Shown here: positions 1 through 8,633 of the stretch, in pieces | Layout of the letters: the number at the start of each line of letters is the position of its first letter | Position numbering within the stretch: position 1 is the first letter of the stretch | Assembly (NCBI RefSeq): GCF_018802765.1 | Contig: NZ_CP069163.1 | Span: 124,001-188,000, forward strand | Direction: 5' to 3' | DNA from: Paludibacterium sp. B53371 | GTDB taxonomy: Bacteria > Pseudomonadota > Gammaproteobacteria > Burkholderiales > Chromobacteriaceae | Length of the DNA stretch: 64,000 bases | Notes under the pieces: model-generated | Told to the model about the DNA's origin: nothing | Databases searched by the model: none | Seen by the model: the letters and a program-made list of their open reading frames with translations, nothing else | Translations under genes and position numbers: made by a program

Positions 1-18
1 CAGTACAACCAGAACTGA
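1..18 (+). CDS. possible 3' end of an upstream gene
   Basis: Read in frame 1, the first bases encode Gln-Tyr-Asn-Gln-Asn followed by TGA at 16-18. A clean terminator follows at 42-71, which fits a gene ending here. Too little is present to name the product, and it could be chance. Confidence 0.3.
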   Translation, partial: QYNQN

Positions 19-40
19 TCTGCGTTGCCATGATGGCCTG

Positions 41-75
41 AGGGCCCCGCTTCCGTCTGGAGGCGGGGCCCTGTT
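41..75 (+). terminator. rho-independent terminator
   Basis: A perfect 9-bp GC stem is formed by GGGCCCCGC (42-50) and GCGGGGCCC (63-71), with a 12-base loop and a short T-containing tail. It probably ends the transcript entering from the left edge and insulates the secretion locus. Confidence 0.6.
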
Positions 76-380
76 GCATGAGACGGCCGTTTGTGGGCGG
101 CTTCTTGCCCGGTGCTGGCTGGCCACTCGGCCAGTTCCTGCGGCGCTGCACGTTGGCTGTGCCGTTTTGACGGGCAGGCTGCCTGTAACAAAGCCCTGTT
201 GTTGTCTAACTCATCGATTCACTCGCCAGGATCTGTCCTTTCAGTCATTTCCATGCTGAATGTCGATCATTTTCCTTTATTCGTGTCTTTCCATCTATAT
301 GTCCTTTATACGTGTTGGCACGCTATGCCAATGACGTTATTTATGTCTGACAATTCGACATTAAACAATCCGGAGCGGCC
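76..380. other. gene-free leader of the two-partner secretion locus
   Basis: No convincing gene was seen. Bases 76-235 are GC-rich without recognisable signals. Bases 236-370 are clearly AT-richer than the surroundings and hold the presumed promoter and the palindrome at 315-331. Short open frames here lack family resemblance and a ribosome binding site. Confidence 0.5.
315..331. promoter_or_regulatory. palindromic operator candidate before tpsB
   Basis: TTGGCA-CGCTA-TGCCAA is a perfect 6-bp inverted repeat with a 5-bp spacer. It lies about 50 bp upstream of the transporter start in an AT-rich region, where a dimeric transcription factor would be expected to bind. It resembles the -24 half of a sigma-54 promoter, but the second half is 2 bp too close for a -24/-12 pair. 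The regulator is unknown. Confidence 0.4.
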
Positions 381-2030
381 ATGCTGGCAAATAGGGTTCG
401 TACTCGTCGCTGGGTAAGCGGCGTGTGTCTGGCGTGCTGGCATGCACTGTTGTTGGCCGAACCGTCAGAGGCGCCAGGGACGGATGGCCGTTTTTTCCTG
501 CAGGACAACAGCGAACATCTGCGCGGTGAGTTCGATGCGCTTCGCCAGCGCCAGTTACTGCGCGACGAGGACATTCGTTGCGCTCCGGCCGAGCCGGACG
601 CTCATGGCAATGCGTGTTTGCCGGTGCGGGCACTGCGGGTGACCGGGGTCACCCTGCTCGGTGCAGAGGATCTGGCGCTGGTGCGCGAGCAAGGGGCCGG
701 TTGCATGTATGGCATGCGCTTGCAGCGGATTTTGCAGCGGCTGATGGCCTTGTATGTCGAGCGCGGTTATGTGGCTGCCCGGGTGGTGCCGCAGCTGTCT
801 GCCGATGGCGTCATGACGCTGCAGGTGCTGGAAGGGCATGTGGAGGAGATCGAGGGGGATGAGCAGGCCGCGGCCTGGCTGTTTCCCGCCATGAGCGGCA
901 AGCCGTTGAATATCCGTGATCTGGAGCAGGGACTGGATCAGGCCAATCGCCTGCAATCGGCGGCGCTGCGCGCCGAGATTGTGCCCGGGCGACAGGTGGG
1001 CGGTTCGACGGTGCGGTTGCGTGGCCAGGTGGCGCCGGCATGGCATGGCCGGATTGCGCTGGATAACTGGGGTTATGACGCGACCGGGCGCCAGGTGGCG
1101 GGGCTGACCCTGGCGCGCGACAACCTCAGTGGCCGGTATGACTATCTGAGTCTGGCGCTGGAGCACAGTCTGGCCGCGGGACGTTTCAGCCGGCGGCACT
1201 CGCTGTTTTATTCGCTGCCGCACGGCTACTGGAGTTACAGCCTGTTTGCCGGCCAGTCGGCCTATCTGAATCCGCAACGCCTGCGCTACGGCACGGTGGC
1301 GCTGACCGGGGAATCGTCACAGCTTGGTCTGCGGCTGGACCGGGTGCTGTGGCGCGACCAGCAACGGATCTGGAGTACGCATGGCCAGGTGAGTCACAAA
1401 CGGGTGGCCAATTATTTTCTCGGCAGTTTGCAGCAGGTGAGCAGCCCGACGCTGTCGGTGCTGTCGCTGGGGGTGGACAGGCTGAGTCTGCTGGCATTTG
1501 GTTCGCTGACGCTGGAGTTGTCGCTCGACAGTGGCCAGGGCTGGTTCGGGGCTGACGACGGCGTGCCCGGCGGGCCGAGTACCCGCTTTGACAAATGGAG
1601 ACTGAGTACGACCCTGCGCCATCTCACGCCATTGCCGGGATGGCAGTGGGAGAGCCGTTTGCAGGGGCAGTACAGCGGGCGGCGTCTGCCGGCGGTGGAG
1701 CAGCTGGAGCTGGCGGATAACAGCATGGTGCGCGGGTTTCGTCACAACTCGCTGGCCAGCGAACGCGGCTGGGTCTGGCGCAACACCCTGCACGGACAGT
1801 TCCGGCGCGGCGATTGGCAGTGGCTCCCCCGGCTGGGGCTCGATCTGGGCGGTGTCTGGCAGACCCGGGACGATGGTGGCGATCAGCGGATGGCGGGCTG
1901 GGGGCTTGGCATGACACTGCGCTACGGCGACTGGTCACTGGATGGCGAGTACAGCCGGCCGCTCTGGCAGCCGGATTATTTTGTCGGCGAGTCGCAGCAG
2001 GTGCTTTTGCGGCTGAGCCGGCAATTTTAG
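381..2030 (+). CDS. TpsB outer-membrane transporter (ShlB/FhaC/HecB family)
   Basis: This is the Omp85-superfamily pore of a two-partner secretion system, which exports its partner exoprotein (the next gene) across the outer membrane. The 549-residue protein has a basic-hydrophobic signal peptide (about 1-26), a charged linker, two POTRA-like domains (about 75-230, including the VRALRVTGV and VLEGHVEEIEG segments) and a C-terminal beta barrel. The barrel contains the family VRGF motif near residue 449 and ends in the phenylalanine (LSRQF) typical of Bam-assembled barrels. The length suits FhaC/ShlB proteins. The chosen ATG has a GGAG-like sequence just upstream. Known: POTRA domains recognise the TPS domain of the partner. 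Inferred: it serves only the adjacent exoprotein. Confidence 0.93.
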   Translation: MLANRVRTRRWVSGVCLACWHALLLAEPSEAPGTDGRFFLQDNSEHLRGEFDALRQRQLLRDEDIRCAPAEPDAHGNACLPVRALRVTGVTLLGAEDLALVREQGAGCMYGMRLQRILQRLMALYVERGYVAARVVPQLSADGVMTLQVLEGHVEEIEGDEQAAAWLFPAMSGKPLNIRDLEQGLDQANRLQSAALRAEIVPGRQVGGSTVRLRGQVAPAWHGRIALDNWGYDATGRQVAGLTLARDNLSGRYDYLSLALEHSLAAGRFSRRHSLFYSLPHGYWSYSLFAGQSAYLNPQRLRYGTVALTGESSQLGLRLDRVLWRDQQRIWSTHGQVSHKRVANYFLGSLQQVSSPTLSVLSLGVDRLSLLAFGSLTLELSLDSGQGWFGADDGVPGGPSTRFDKWRLSTTLRHLTPLPGWQWESRLQGQYSGRRLPAVEQLELADNSMVRGFRHNSLASERGWVWRNTLHGQFRRGDWQWLPRLGLDLGGVWQTRDDGGDQRMAGWGLGMTLRYGDWSLDGEYSRPLWQPDYFVGESQQVLLRLSRQF

Positions 2031-2125
2031 GGTACCGGGGCGTATGGCACCCGCAGGCCCGATAACGACACGCGCGACACAGCGCGGCAAGACTGCAACT
2101 TCAATCGACAAAGAGGTTAACCATC

Positions 2126-5100
2126 ATGAAAGCATTCAAGCTATCGAGCCACGGGCAGATCGCCTCTGCCCTGGCGCTGTCTTTATTATGCTCCCCGCGC
2201 TTATGGGCCGAAGGGATCGAGCCGGTGGCCGGCTCAGCCACCCAGGTGCAGCAGGTCGGTGCGGTGCCGGTGGTGAATATCGCCCCGGCCAATGCCCAGG
2301 GCCTGTCTCACAATCAGTATCAGGACTACAACGTTGGTCGTGGCGGGGTGGTGCTGAACAATGCCATCGAAGCGGGACGGTCGCAGTTGGCCGGGGCGCT
2401 GCAGGGCAATGCGGCGCTGGCGGGACGGCCTGCGGCGGTGATTCTGAATGAGGTGGTCAGTCGCAATCCCTCCTTGCTGCTCGGGCAGCAGGAGGTGTTC
2501 GGCAAGGCGGCAGACCTGATCCTGGCTAATCCCAACGGGATCACCTGCCAGGGCTGCGGCTTCATCAATACGCGCCGTGCCAGCCTGCTGGTCGGGAGTC
2601 CCGGGCTGCAGGATGGTCGCTTGCAGCAACTGGTGACGGCCAGTCCGGGCAGTACGCTGAGCATCGGCAAGGAAGGCATCCAGGCCGCGCAGGCCCTGGA
2701 TCTGATCGCGCCCCGTATTGATGCCCAGGGTAGTGTGGTGGCGACCAGCGGCATTCACGCGGTGACCGGGCAGGCCGCGATGGACTATGAGCGTCGCGAG
2801 GTGAGCGCCCGTGGCACGGCGCCGGAAGGGCCGGTGCTGGACAGTGCTTTTCTGGGCGGTATGCAGGCCGGGCGCATCAGTATTGTCAGTACCGATGCCG
2901 GTGCCGGGGTCAATCTGGAAGGGGTGCTGAAAGCGCAGGAGCGGGTGCGCATCGACAGCCAGGGCGTCGTGCAGTTGACCGGCGCCGAGTTGAGTGCGCC
3001 CAAGGTGGTGATTCAGGCAGACCGTGTCAGTGCGCGGCCTGGTGTGCATCAGGATAAGCGGGAAAAGCGCGGCCACGACGAGAGCTGGTTCATCTGGCAG
3101 ACCGGCGCCAGCGATACGGTCGAGACCGTGACCGAAACCACACTGAGCCGTCCGGCGCTGAATGGTGAGTTGGTGAAAGTGCAGGCGCGGGGAGCGGTGC
3201 AGCTGGCCGCCACGGATGTGCGCGCCGAGGATATCCGCATCACGGCCGGGGAGGTGGTGCTGGATGGCGTGGCGGACCGTGATGTGACCGAACGGGATTA
3301 CTTTGCCTGGAAAAATTCCTGGCAGCGCAAGGAGCGCACGGAGCACGAGCAACTGAGTTATGAAGGCAGCCTGCTGGATGCCCAGCATGTTCTACAGCTG
3401 AATGCCGCGGGGAGGATGTCGCTGCAGGGGGCCGAGCTGAAGGCCGGCGGGCAGGTGCGTTTGCAGGCCGGCCAGACGCTGGCACTGGCCGGTCTGATTG
3501 AGCGGACGGCCAAGACCGAGCAGGGCAGCCGCTATCTCGAAGGGCCGGAGCTGGCCTCCGGGAGTTGGGATCGGCGTGATCAGCATCAGCAGTTGAAGCC
3601 GACCCAGGTCATGGCCGGTCAGTCTGTGCAGTTGCAGGCAGGCGGGGATATCTCGCTCGAGGGCAGCCGCCTGCTGGCGCAGGGCGATATCAGTTTGCGG
3701 TCCGGCGGTGATGTGGCCCTGGTGGCGCAAGTCATCAACCAGCAGGAGCAGGTACGGGACTATGGCAACCACTGGGGGGGGATTGCCGGCAGCCAACGTC
3801 ACAATGATCAGAAGGAGCAGGCACGGCATCAGCCGACGCAGGTACTGGCGCAGGGCAAGCTGATGGTGAGCGCCGAGAAGGATATCCGCATTGTCGGCAG
3901 TGAGGCCCAGGGGCAGCAGGGGGCGCAGGCGGATACACGTCAAGGCAATCTGCAAATCCAGCATGCCACGGATTTGACCAAGTCGATGGTCGATCAGCGC
4001 ACTGGCGGGGTGTTTGATATCCAGACGCACCGCAGTCTTGGCAGTCACGGGCAGGATACGGTCGCCGCGGCAGCGGTGATGTCAGAGAGCAATCTGCGTC
4101 TGGCCAGCGGCAAGGATGTGGCCGTCAGCGGCAGCCGGGTGGCGGCCACGGGCGCCCTGAATGTGACGGCGGCCGGTGATGTGGTCCTGCAGGCGGCGGA
4201 TCAGCGTACGCGGGACAAGCAGTTCGACAGCCAGCTGATGGTGAATACCGCACTGGGGCAGGATCCGGCACAGGCCGGGCGTTATCGTGCCGGTCTGGAG
4301 ATTGCCCGCCATGATCAGCGGGTGGATGCCGCCAGCCTGTCGCCGCAGGCGGCCGAGTTCAGCGGCGCCAGTGTGCAAGTGGCGGCACAGGGGGATGTGC
4401 GCCTGACCGGCAGTCGCATTGTGGCCACGGATGGTGATGTGTCGGTGCGAGGCAGCAATCTGGCGTTCGACTCTGCCCAGGGGCAGTCACGCAGCTTGCA
4501 GGTGAACAGCGAGGACAGCATGGGTGTGTCGCTGATGGCCAGCAACGAGCAGGTGCAAGTGGCCGGTCAGATGCGCAATCGGCGTGAAACCAGTGACAGC
4601 GAGCAGCAGACGCCATTGGGTAGCCAGGTCAGTGCGACGGGGGATCTGTCGCTGCAGGCGGGCAGCGGGGTATTGCGTACCCGGGGCGGGCAGTTCCAGG
4701 CCGGCGGGGCGCTCAGTGCCGAGGCCGGTCAGATCGTCAATCAGGCGGCACCGCAGTCCTCCTCCTCGCGTCAGGAGACCGTCCAGATGCAGGCAGGGCT
4801 GACACTGGACGGGCAGGCGGGCAATCTGACCAAACCGGTGCATCAGGTACTGGATCAGGTGAAGCGGGGTGATTGGGCGGGGGCGGTGGCTACGGCTCGC
4901 CAGATCGGTAATGGCCCGGAGCAGGGGCTGGACAAGCTGGCGCAGGGTGACTGGGTCGGTCTGGCCAGTTTGCTGGCCCAGGTGACCTTGCCGGGGGCCA
5001 GTCTGGAGGGCAAGGCCGGGACCAGCGAGCTGACCGTGCGCCAATCGGTGCAGGATGCCCTGGCGTCGCGCTATCAGGGGGGAAGCGTGCAGATCACCAG

Positions 5101-6451
5101 TCATGGCAGCCTGACGGATCAGGGGACGCAGTATCTGGCCACGCAGGGCAGCGCGGTGCTGGTGGCGGAGAGTCTGAGTGCTACGGCGCTGGCCACGCAG
5201 CGCGACGAGTCGCGGCAGCAGCGTGACAATCAGGGCAGTTTTCATGCCTCGACCATGACAGGTCATGATCTCAACCTGAAGCTGGGGCTTGGTGCGGGCA
5301 GTCAGTTGCAACGTTCGGAACAGGGAGGGGTGCAGGCCGGCCGGATCGAAGGGGCCAAGGGGGTGTCGTTGCAACTGGCCGGGGATGCCGCCTTGCAGGC
5401 GACCCGGCTGGATGGTGGCTCCGGTGTCCTGCAGGTCAGTGCCGGCGGGGATCTGGCCCTGACGGCTGCCAGTGCGCAATCCCGTCAGGCTCAGCGCAAT
5501 GATCATGGCGGCATCCAGGCCAGTCTGACCCTGAGCGGGGATATGGATAGTCCGCAGTTTGGCGGCGGTGGTCAGATCAATGGTGAGTGGCAGCGGCAGC
5601 AGGGGCAGCAGGGGGGCGTGCAGGGCAGTACGCTGGCGGCCGGCGGTGGGGTGGTGCTGAGCGCCGGGCAGGATCTGCGCTTGCAGGCGGCACAGCTGGG
5701 CTCGGCCGAGACGCCGCTGTCCTCGGTCAGTCTGCGGGCCGGCGGCGATCTGACGCTGGGCAGCATGAGTCGGCATCAGCAAGAAGATCAGCAGGCCGGC
5801 AAGGTCGAGCTGGGGGTCAATGCACGCGTGAGTACCGATGCCGGGGCCGAGTTTGCGCTCAAGGTTGGCCGTGATGGCAGCCGGCAGTCTGACCAGCAGG
5901 GGACGGTGATCCATGCCGACACAGTCCGCCTGGCGGCGGGCGGGCAGCTCGCGGGGCAGTCTGCCCGGGTCGAGGCGGCGCAACTGAGTGGCGAGGTGGG
6001 CGGCAATCTGGCGCTGACCAGTCAGACCCGGCAGGCGGAAGAGCAGCACTTTGCGCTGGATCTTGGGCTGTCGACGCCCGATCTCGGTGAACTGGCCTCG
6101 GGGGGCGGTGACTTGCTGCGCCTGAAGCTGTCGCAGCGTGCGCAACAAAGTTCGGCGGTGCGAGACCCGGCGGTCCTGGCGGCAAGCGCCGGGGCGGACT
6201 GGCAGGTGGGGGGGGCCGCTCAGTTGCAGGGTGCCGTCATGTCGGCTGCCGGCGTGCCGGTGTCGCTGGATGGCCGGGTGCAACGGACATCGCTGGCGGG
6301 GCAGGAGAATAGTCGTCAGCTTGGCTTGTCGCTGGCGGGGACGCCGATCGGCGTGGCGGGCACTGCGCTGACGGATGTGTTGTCGGGCAAGCTGCCCTTT
6401 GGCTGGCAACAGGAGCGCAGTCAGCGCGATCTGACGCAACCTGCACGCTGA
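2126..6451 (+). CDS. TpsA exoprotein, filamentous hemagglutinin/hemolysin-like
   Basis: A 1441-residue secreted beta-helix protein, substrate of the upstream TpsB. It has a signal peptide (about 1-28) and an N-terminal TPS secretion domain (about 30-280). That domain carries the NPNG motif near residue 135, followed by a CxxC-GFINT segment as in ShlA/HpmA hemolysins. Hemagglutinin-type repeats (ALxxxAxGDVxLxA patterns) run to about residue 1400. The C terminus ends in ordinary repeat sequence. I see no VENN pretoxin motif and no obvious C-terminal toxin, and no immunity gene follows, so a contact-dependent inhibition role is not supported. Adhesin or cytolysin is the best guess. The 95-bp gap from tpsB and the terminator after it suggest a two-gene operon. 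Confidence 0.9.
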   Translation: MKAFKLSSHGQIASALALSLLCSPRLWAEGIEPVAGSATQVQQVGAVPVVNIAPANAQGLSHNQYQDYNVGRGGVVLNNAIEAGRSQLAGALQGNAALAGRPAAVILNEVVSRNPSLLLGQQEVFGKAADLILANPNGITCQGCGFINTRRASLLVGSPGLQDGRLQQLVTASPGSTLSIGKEGIQAAQALDLIAPRIDAQGSVVATSGIHAVTGQAAMDYERREVSARGTAPEGPVLDSAFLGGMQAGRISIVSTDAGAGVNLEGVLKAQERVRIDSQGVVQLTGAELSAPKVVIQADRVSARPGVHQDKREKRGHDESWFIWQTGASDTVETVTETTLSRPALNGELVKVQARGAVQLAATDVRAEDIRITAGEVVLDGVADRDVTERDYFAWKNSWQRKERTEHEQLSYEGSLLDAQHVLQLNAAGRMSLQGAELKAGGQVRLQAGQTLALAGLIERTAKTEQGSRYLEGPELASGSWDRRDQHQQLKPTQVMAGQSVQLQAGGDISLEGSRLLAQGDISLRSGGDVALVAQVINQQEQVRDYGNHWGGIAGSQRHNDQKEQARHQPTQVLAQGKLMVSAEKDIRIVGSEAQGQQGAQADTRQGNLQIQHATDLTKSMVDQRTGGVFDIQTHRSLGSHGQDTVAAAAVMSESNLRLASGKDVAVSGSRVAATGALNVTAAGDVVLQAADQRTRDKQFDSQLMVNTALGQDPAQAGRYRAGLEIARHDQRVDAASLSPQAAEFSGASVQVAAQGDVRLTGSRIVATDGDVSVRGSNLAFDSAQGQSRSLQVNSEDSMGVSLMASNEQVQVAGQMRNRRETSDSEQQTPLGSQVSATGDLSLQAGSGVLRTRGGQFQAGGALSAEAGQIVNQAAPQSSSSRQETVQMQAGLTLDGQAGNLTKPVHQVLDQVKRGDWAGAVATARQIGNGPEQGLDKLAQGDWVGLASLLAQVTLPGASLEGKAGTSELTVRQSVQDALASRYQGGSVQITSHGSLTDQGTQYLATQGSAVLVAESLSATALATQRDESRQQRDNQGSFHASTMTGHDLNLKLGLGAGSQLQRSEQGGVQAGRIEGAKGVSLQLAGDAALQATRLDGGSGVLQVSAGGDLALTAASAQSRQAQRNDHGGIQASLTLSGDMDSPQFGGGGQINGEWQRQQGQQGGVQGSTLAAGGGVVLSAGQDLRLQAAQLGSAETPLSSVSLRAGGDLTLGSMSRHQQEDQQAGKVELGVNARVSTDAGAEFALKVGRDGSRQSDQQGTVIHADTVRLAAGGQLAGQSARVEAAQLSGEVGGNLALTSQTRQAEEQHFALDLGLSTPDLGELASGGGDLLRLKLSQRAQQSSAVRDPAVLAASAGADWQVGGAAQLQGAVMSAAGVPVSLDGRVQRTSLAGQENSRQLGLSLAGTPIGVAGTALTDVLSGKLPFGWQQERSQRDLTQPAR

Positions 6452-6455
6452 AGCG

Positions 6456-6485
6456 AAAAAACCCGGGATCTCCCGGGTTTTTTGT
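6456..6485. terminator. bidirectional rho-independent terminator
   Basis: A-run, ACCCGGGA stem, two-base loop, TCCCGGGT, then six Ts. The mirror-image A and T runs allow termination of tpsA from the left and of the convergent hydrolase gene from the right. Confidence 0.9.
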
Positions 6486-6501
6486 CGGATGCTGCGTGGC
6501 C

Positions 6502-7152
6502 TCAGCGGTAGCCGGCGTTCATCACGAAGGGGTTGCTGCGCTTTTCATCCCCCAGGGTGGTGAAGGGGCCGTGGCCGGTGATGACGGTGGTGTCGTCCGG
6601 CAGGATGAACAGTTTGTTGTGGATGGCGTCGAGCAGGTCGCGGTGGTTGCCGCGCGGAAAGTCGGTACGGCCGATCGAGCCCTGGAACAGGACATCGCCG
6701 GCGACCAGCAGGCCGGCTTCGGCGTTGTAGAACACCACGTGCCCCGGGGTGTGGCCCGGGCAGTGGATGACCTGCAGGGTCTGCTTGCCGACGGTGACGC
6801 TGTCGCCCTGGTTGAGCCAGCGTTGCGGGGTCAGGGCGGCGCTGTGCGGAAAGCCGAAGGACTGTCCCTGTTGTGGCAGTTGATCAAGCCAGAAAGCGTC
6901 ATCGGCCTGCGGGCCTTCGATGTCGACGCCCAGTTGGCGTGCCAGTTCGGCCGCTGCGCCGGCATGGTCGATGTGGCCGTGGGTCAGCAGCAGTTTCTCG
7001 ATGGTCAGGCCCTTGGCGCGGGTAAAGTCCAGAATACGCTCCAGATCCCCGCCGGCATCGACGACAGCAGCGAGCTGCGTTTCGTCGCACCACAGGATCG
7101 AGCAGTTCTGGGCGAACGGCGTGACCGGAATGACGTGATAGTGGAGAGCCAT
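6502..7152 (-). CDS. MBL-fold hydrolase, glyoxalase II-like (YcbL type)
   Basis: A 216-residue cytoplasmic metallo-beta-lactamase-fold hydrolase. Metal ligands are visible: the HxHxDH motif at residues 58-63 (THGHIDHAG), His134 in CPGHTPGH, Asp153 in AGD and His194 in TGHG. The length and lack of a C-terminal substrate-binding extension match the short YcbL-type glyoxalase II family rather than classical GloB, so hydrolysis of a glutathione or other thioester is likely but the substrate is unknown. It is convergent with tpsA and shares its terminator. Confidence 0.88.
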   Translation of the reverse strand: MALHYHVIPVTPFAQNCSILWCDETQLAAVVDAGGDLERILDFTRAKGLTIEKLLLTHGHIDHAGAAAELARQLGVDIEGPQADDAFWLDQLPQQGQSFGFPHSAALTPQRWLNQGDSVTVGKQTLQVIHCPGHTPGHVVFYNAEAGLLVAGDVLFQGSIGRTDFPRGNHRDLLDAIHNKLFILPDDTTVITGHGPFTTLGDEKRSNPFVMNAGYR

Positions 7153-7210
7153 GATGCAAAAACCGGGGTAGTCGTGGATGGATTATTGTTGCATAGCAAA
7201 AAGCTGTGGC

Positions 7211-7495
7211 CTAGTCACTGGCAGTTTCATGTCGCAAACAGAAAGATCGCTTTTCGGCAGCGCTGAGTTGCTTGAAGGCATATTCGGCTTTGAGCGCTTC
7301 GGAACGGTCGGGGAATTCGATGCTCAGCAGCAGTTTTTCCGGCGGGTGACTGCGGGTGTAGCGTGCGCCGCGACCGCTGGCATGTTGCTGGTAGCGGCGC
7401 GCGACATCGGTACTGATGCCGGTATACAGGCTGCCGCCCCGGCAAGCGATGACATACAGATACCAGGGGCGGGCAGCGACAGGCTTACAGTCCAC
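7211..7495 (-). CDS. GIY-YIG nuclease-like protein (YhbQ/UPF0213 type)
   Basis: A 94-residue single-domain protein with the GIY-YIG core: YLYVIACRGG, then SLYTGIST, the helix with ARRYQQH, ARYTRSHPP, and Glu in the KAEYAFKQLS segment. Proteins of this size in the family are stand-alone GIY-YIG domains of poorly defined cellular role, some with DNA nuclease activity. I chose GTG at 7495, which overlaps the ccsB stop by 11 bases. A TTG or other start further upstream (to 7543) would add 16 residues lying inside ccsB. Probably co-transcribed with resB-ccsB by position only. Confidence 0.75.
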   Translation of the reverse strand: MDCKPVAARPWYLYVIACRGGSLYTGISTDVARRYQQHASGRGARYTRSHPPEKLLLSIEFPDRSEALKAEYAFKQLSAAEKRSFCLRHETASD

Positions 7496-8633
7496 CGTAG
7501 GAGTGCAGGCCGGACAGGAACATGTTGACGCCGAGGAAGGCAAAGCTGGTGACGAAGATGCCGATCACCGCCCACCAGGCCAGCGGCTTGCCGCGCCAGC
7601 CCTTGACCAGGCGCACATGCAGCCAGGCGGCATAGTTGAGCCAGACGATCAGTGCCCAGGTTTCTTTCGGGTCCCACGACCAGTAGCCGCCCCAGGCATC
7701 GGCGGCCCACATGGCGCCGAGGATGGTGGCGATGGTGAAGAACAGGAAGCCGACCGCGATGGCGCGGTACATGATTTCGTCCAGTACTTCGGCCTTGGGC
7801 AGCTTGTCTTGCAGCCAGCCCTTCATCACCACCAGCTCGGCTACCCCCAGCATGGCGGCCATGGAGAAGGCGCCGTAGCCGATGAAGTTGGCCGGGACGT
7901 GGATCTTCATCCACCAGGATTGCAGGGCCGGAATCAGCGGCTGGATTTCATGGGCCTGGCGGTCGAAGGTGTACCACAGGATGAAACCGACGGCGGCACT
8001 GATCACCAGCAGCACGAAGGCACCGAGCTGGCGTACCTTGAAGCCGGCTTCGTAGTACAGATACATCAGCGCGGTGATCAGGCAGAACAGGATGAAGACT
8101 TCGTACAGGTTGGAAACCGGAATGTGGCCGATGTCGCTGCCGATCAGATAGCTTTCATACCAGCGGGTGAACATGCCGGCAAAACCCATGGCGGTGGCGG
8201 CCCAGGTCAGGCCGCTGCCGAGCGCCATGCCGGTCACTGAACGGCGCAGCAGGCCGAACCAGTAGCAGCCGGTGGCCAGGAAGAACAGCACGCACATCCA
8301 CATGATGGACGACTGGCTGGACAGCAGGTATTTGAGCCAGAAGGCACTCTGGCCGCGAGCCAGGTCGCCGTGGTACAGGTTGACGGCCAGCAGGGACAGG
8401 GCCGCCACCAGCGGGAAGAAGCGGCGCCAGGCGGTCCAGAACCAGCCGAAGGCCACCAGACCGATGCTGGCACCCGCCAGGATCAGGTGCTCGTAGTAGT
8501 CCATGTACTGACCGAAGCGGTTGTACGCCACGAAGGCGGCCGCCAGGATGAACAGGGCATAGAGCCAGTCGCCGATGCCCAGGCGCTGGTGCAGTTTGCG
8601 GGTTTCACGCTGTTGGGCGATGTCCATCTTCAC
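7485..8633 (-). CDS. ccsB: cytochrome c biogenesis protein CcsB (ResC/CcsA-type)
   Basis: A polytopic inner-membrane protein of 382 residues that, with ResB, forms the system II heme transporter/cytochrome c synthetase. The tryptophan-rich heme-handling WWD motif is visible near residues 315-325 (WGGYWSWDPKE), followed by further hydrophobic segments and LHVR. Its start lies 29 bases inside the end of resB, so the two are translationally coupled. Naming differs among species (CcsA, CcsB, ResC); function is certain, symbol less so. Confidence 0.92.
   Translation of the reverse strand: MKMDIAQQRETRKLHQRLGIGDWLYALFILAAAFVAYNRFGQYMDYYEHLILAGASIGLVAFGWFWTAWRRFFPLVAALSLLAVNLYHGDLARGQSAFWLKYLLSSQSSIMWMCVLFFLATGCYWFGLLRRSVTGMALGSGLTWAATAMGFAGMFTRWYESYLIGSDIGHIPVSNLYEVFILFCLITALMYLYYEAGFKVRQLGAFVLLVISAAVGFILWYTFDRQAHEIQPLIPALQSWWMKIHVPANFIGYGAFSMAAMLGVAELVVMKGWLQDKLPKAEVLDEIMYRAIAVGFLFFTIATILGAMWAADAWGGYWSWDPKETWALIVWLNYAAWLHVRLVKGWRGKPLAWWAVIGIFVTSFAFLGVNMFLSGLHSYGGL

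Noticed and set aside
315-331. Sigma-54 promoter before tpsB
   Set aside because: The GG and GC dinucleotides are 10 bp apart instead of the required 12, so a -24/-12 promoter does not fit.
74-417. Small open frames of 61 and 108 codons before tpsB
   Set aside because: They run through the presumed promoter region, lack ribosome sites and one overlaps the tpsB signal peptide out of frame.
2126-6451. Contact-dependent inhibition (CdiA-type) system
   Set aside because: No pretoxin VENN motif, no C-terminal toxin domain and no small immunity gene follows; the next gene is a convergent hydrolase behind a strong terminator.
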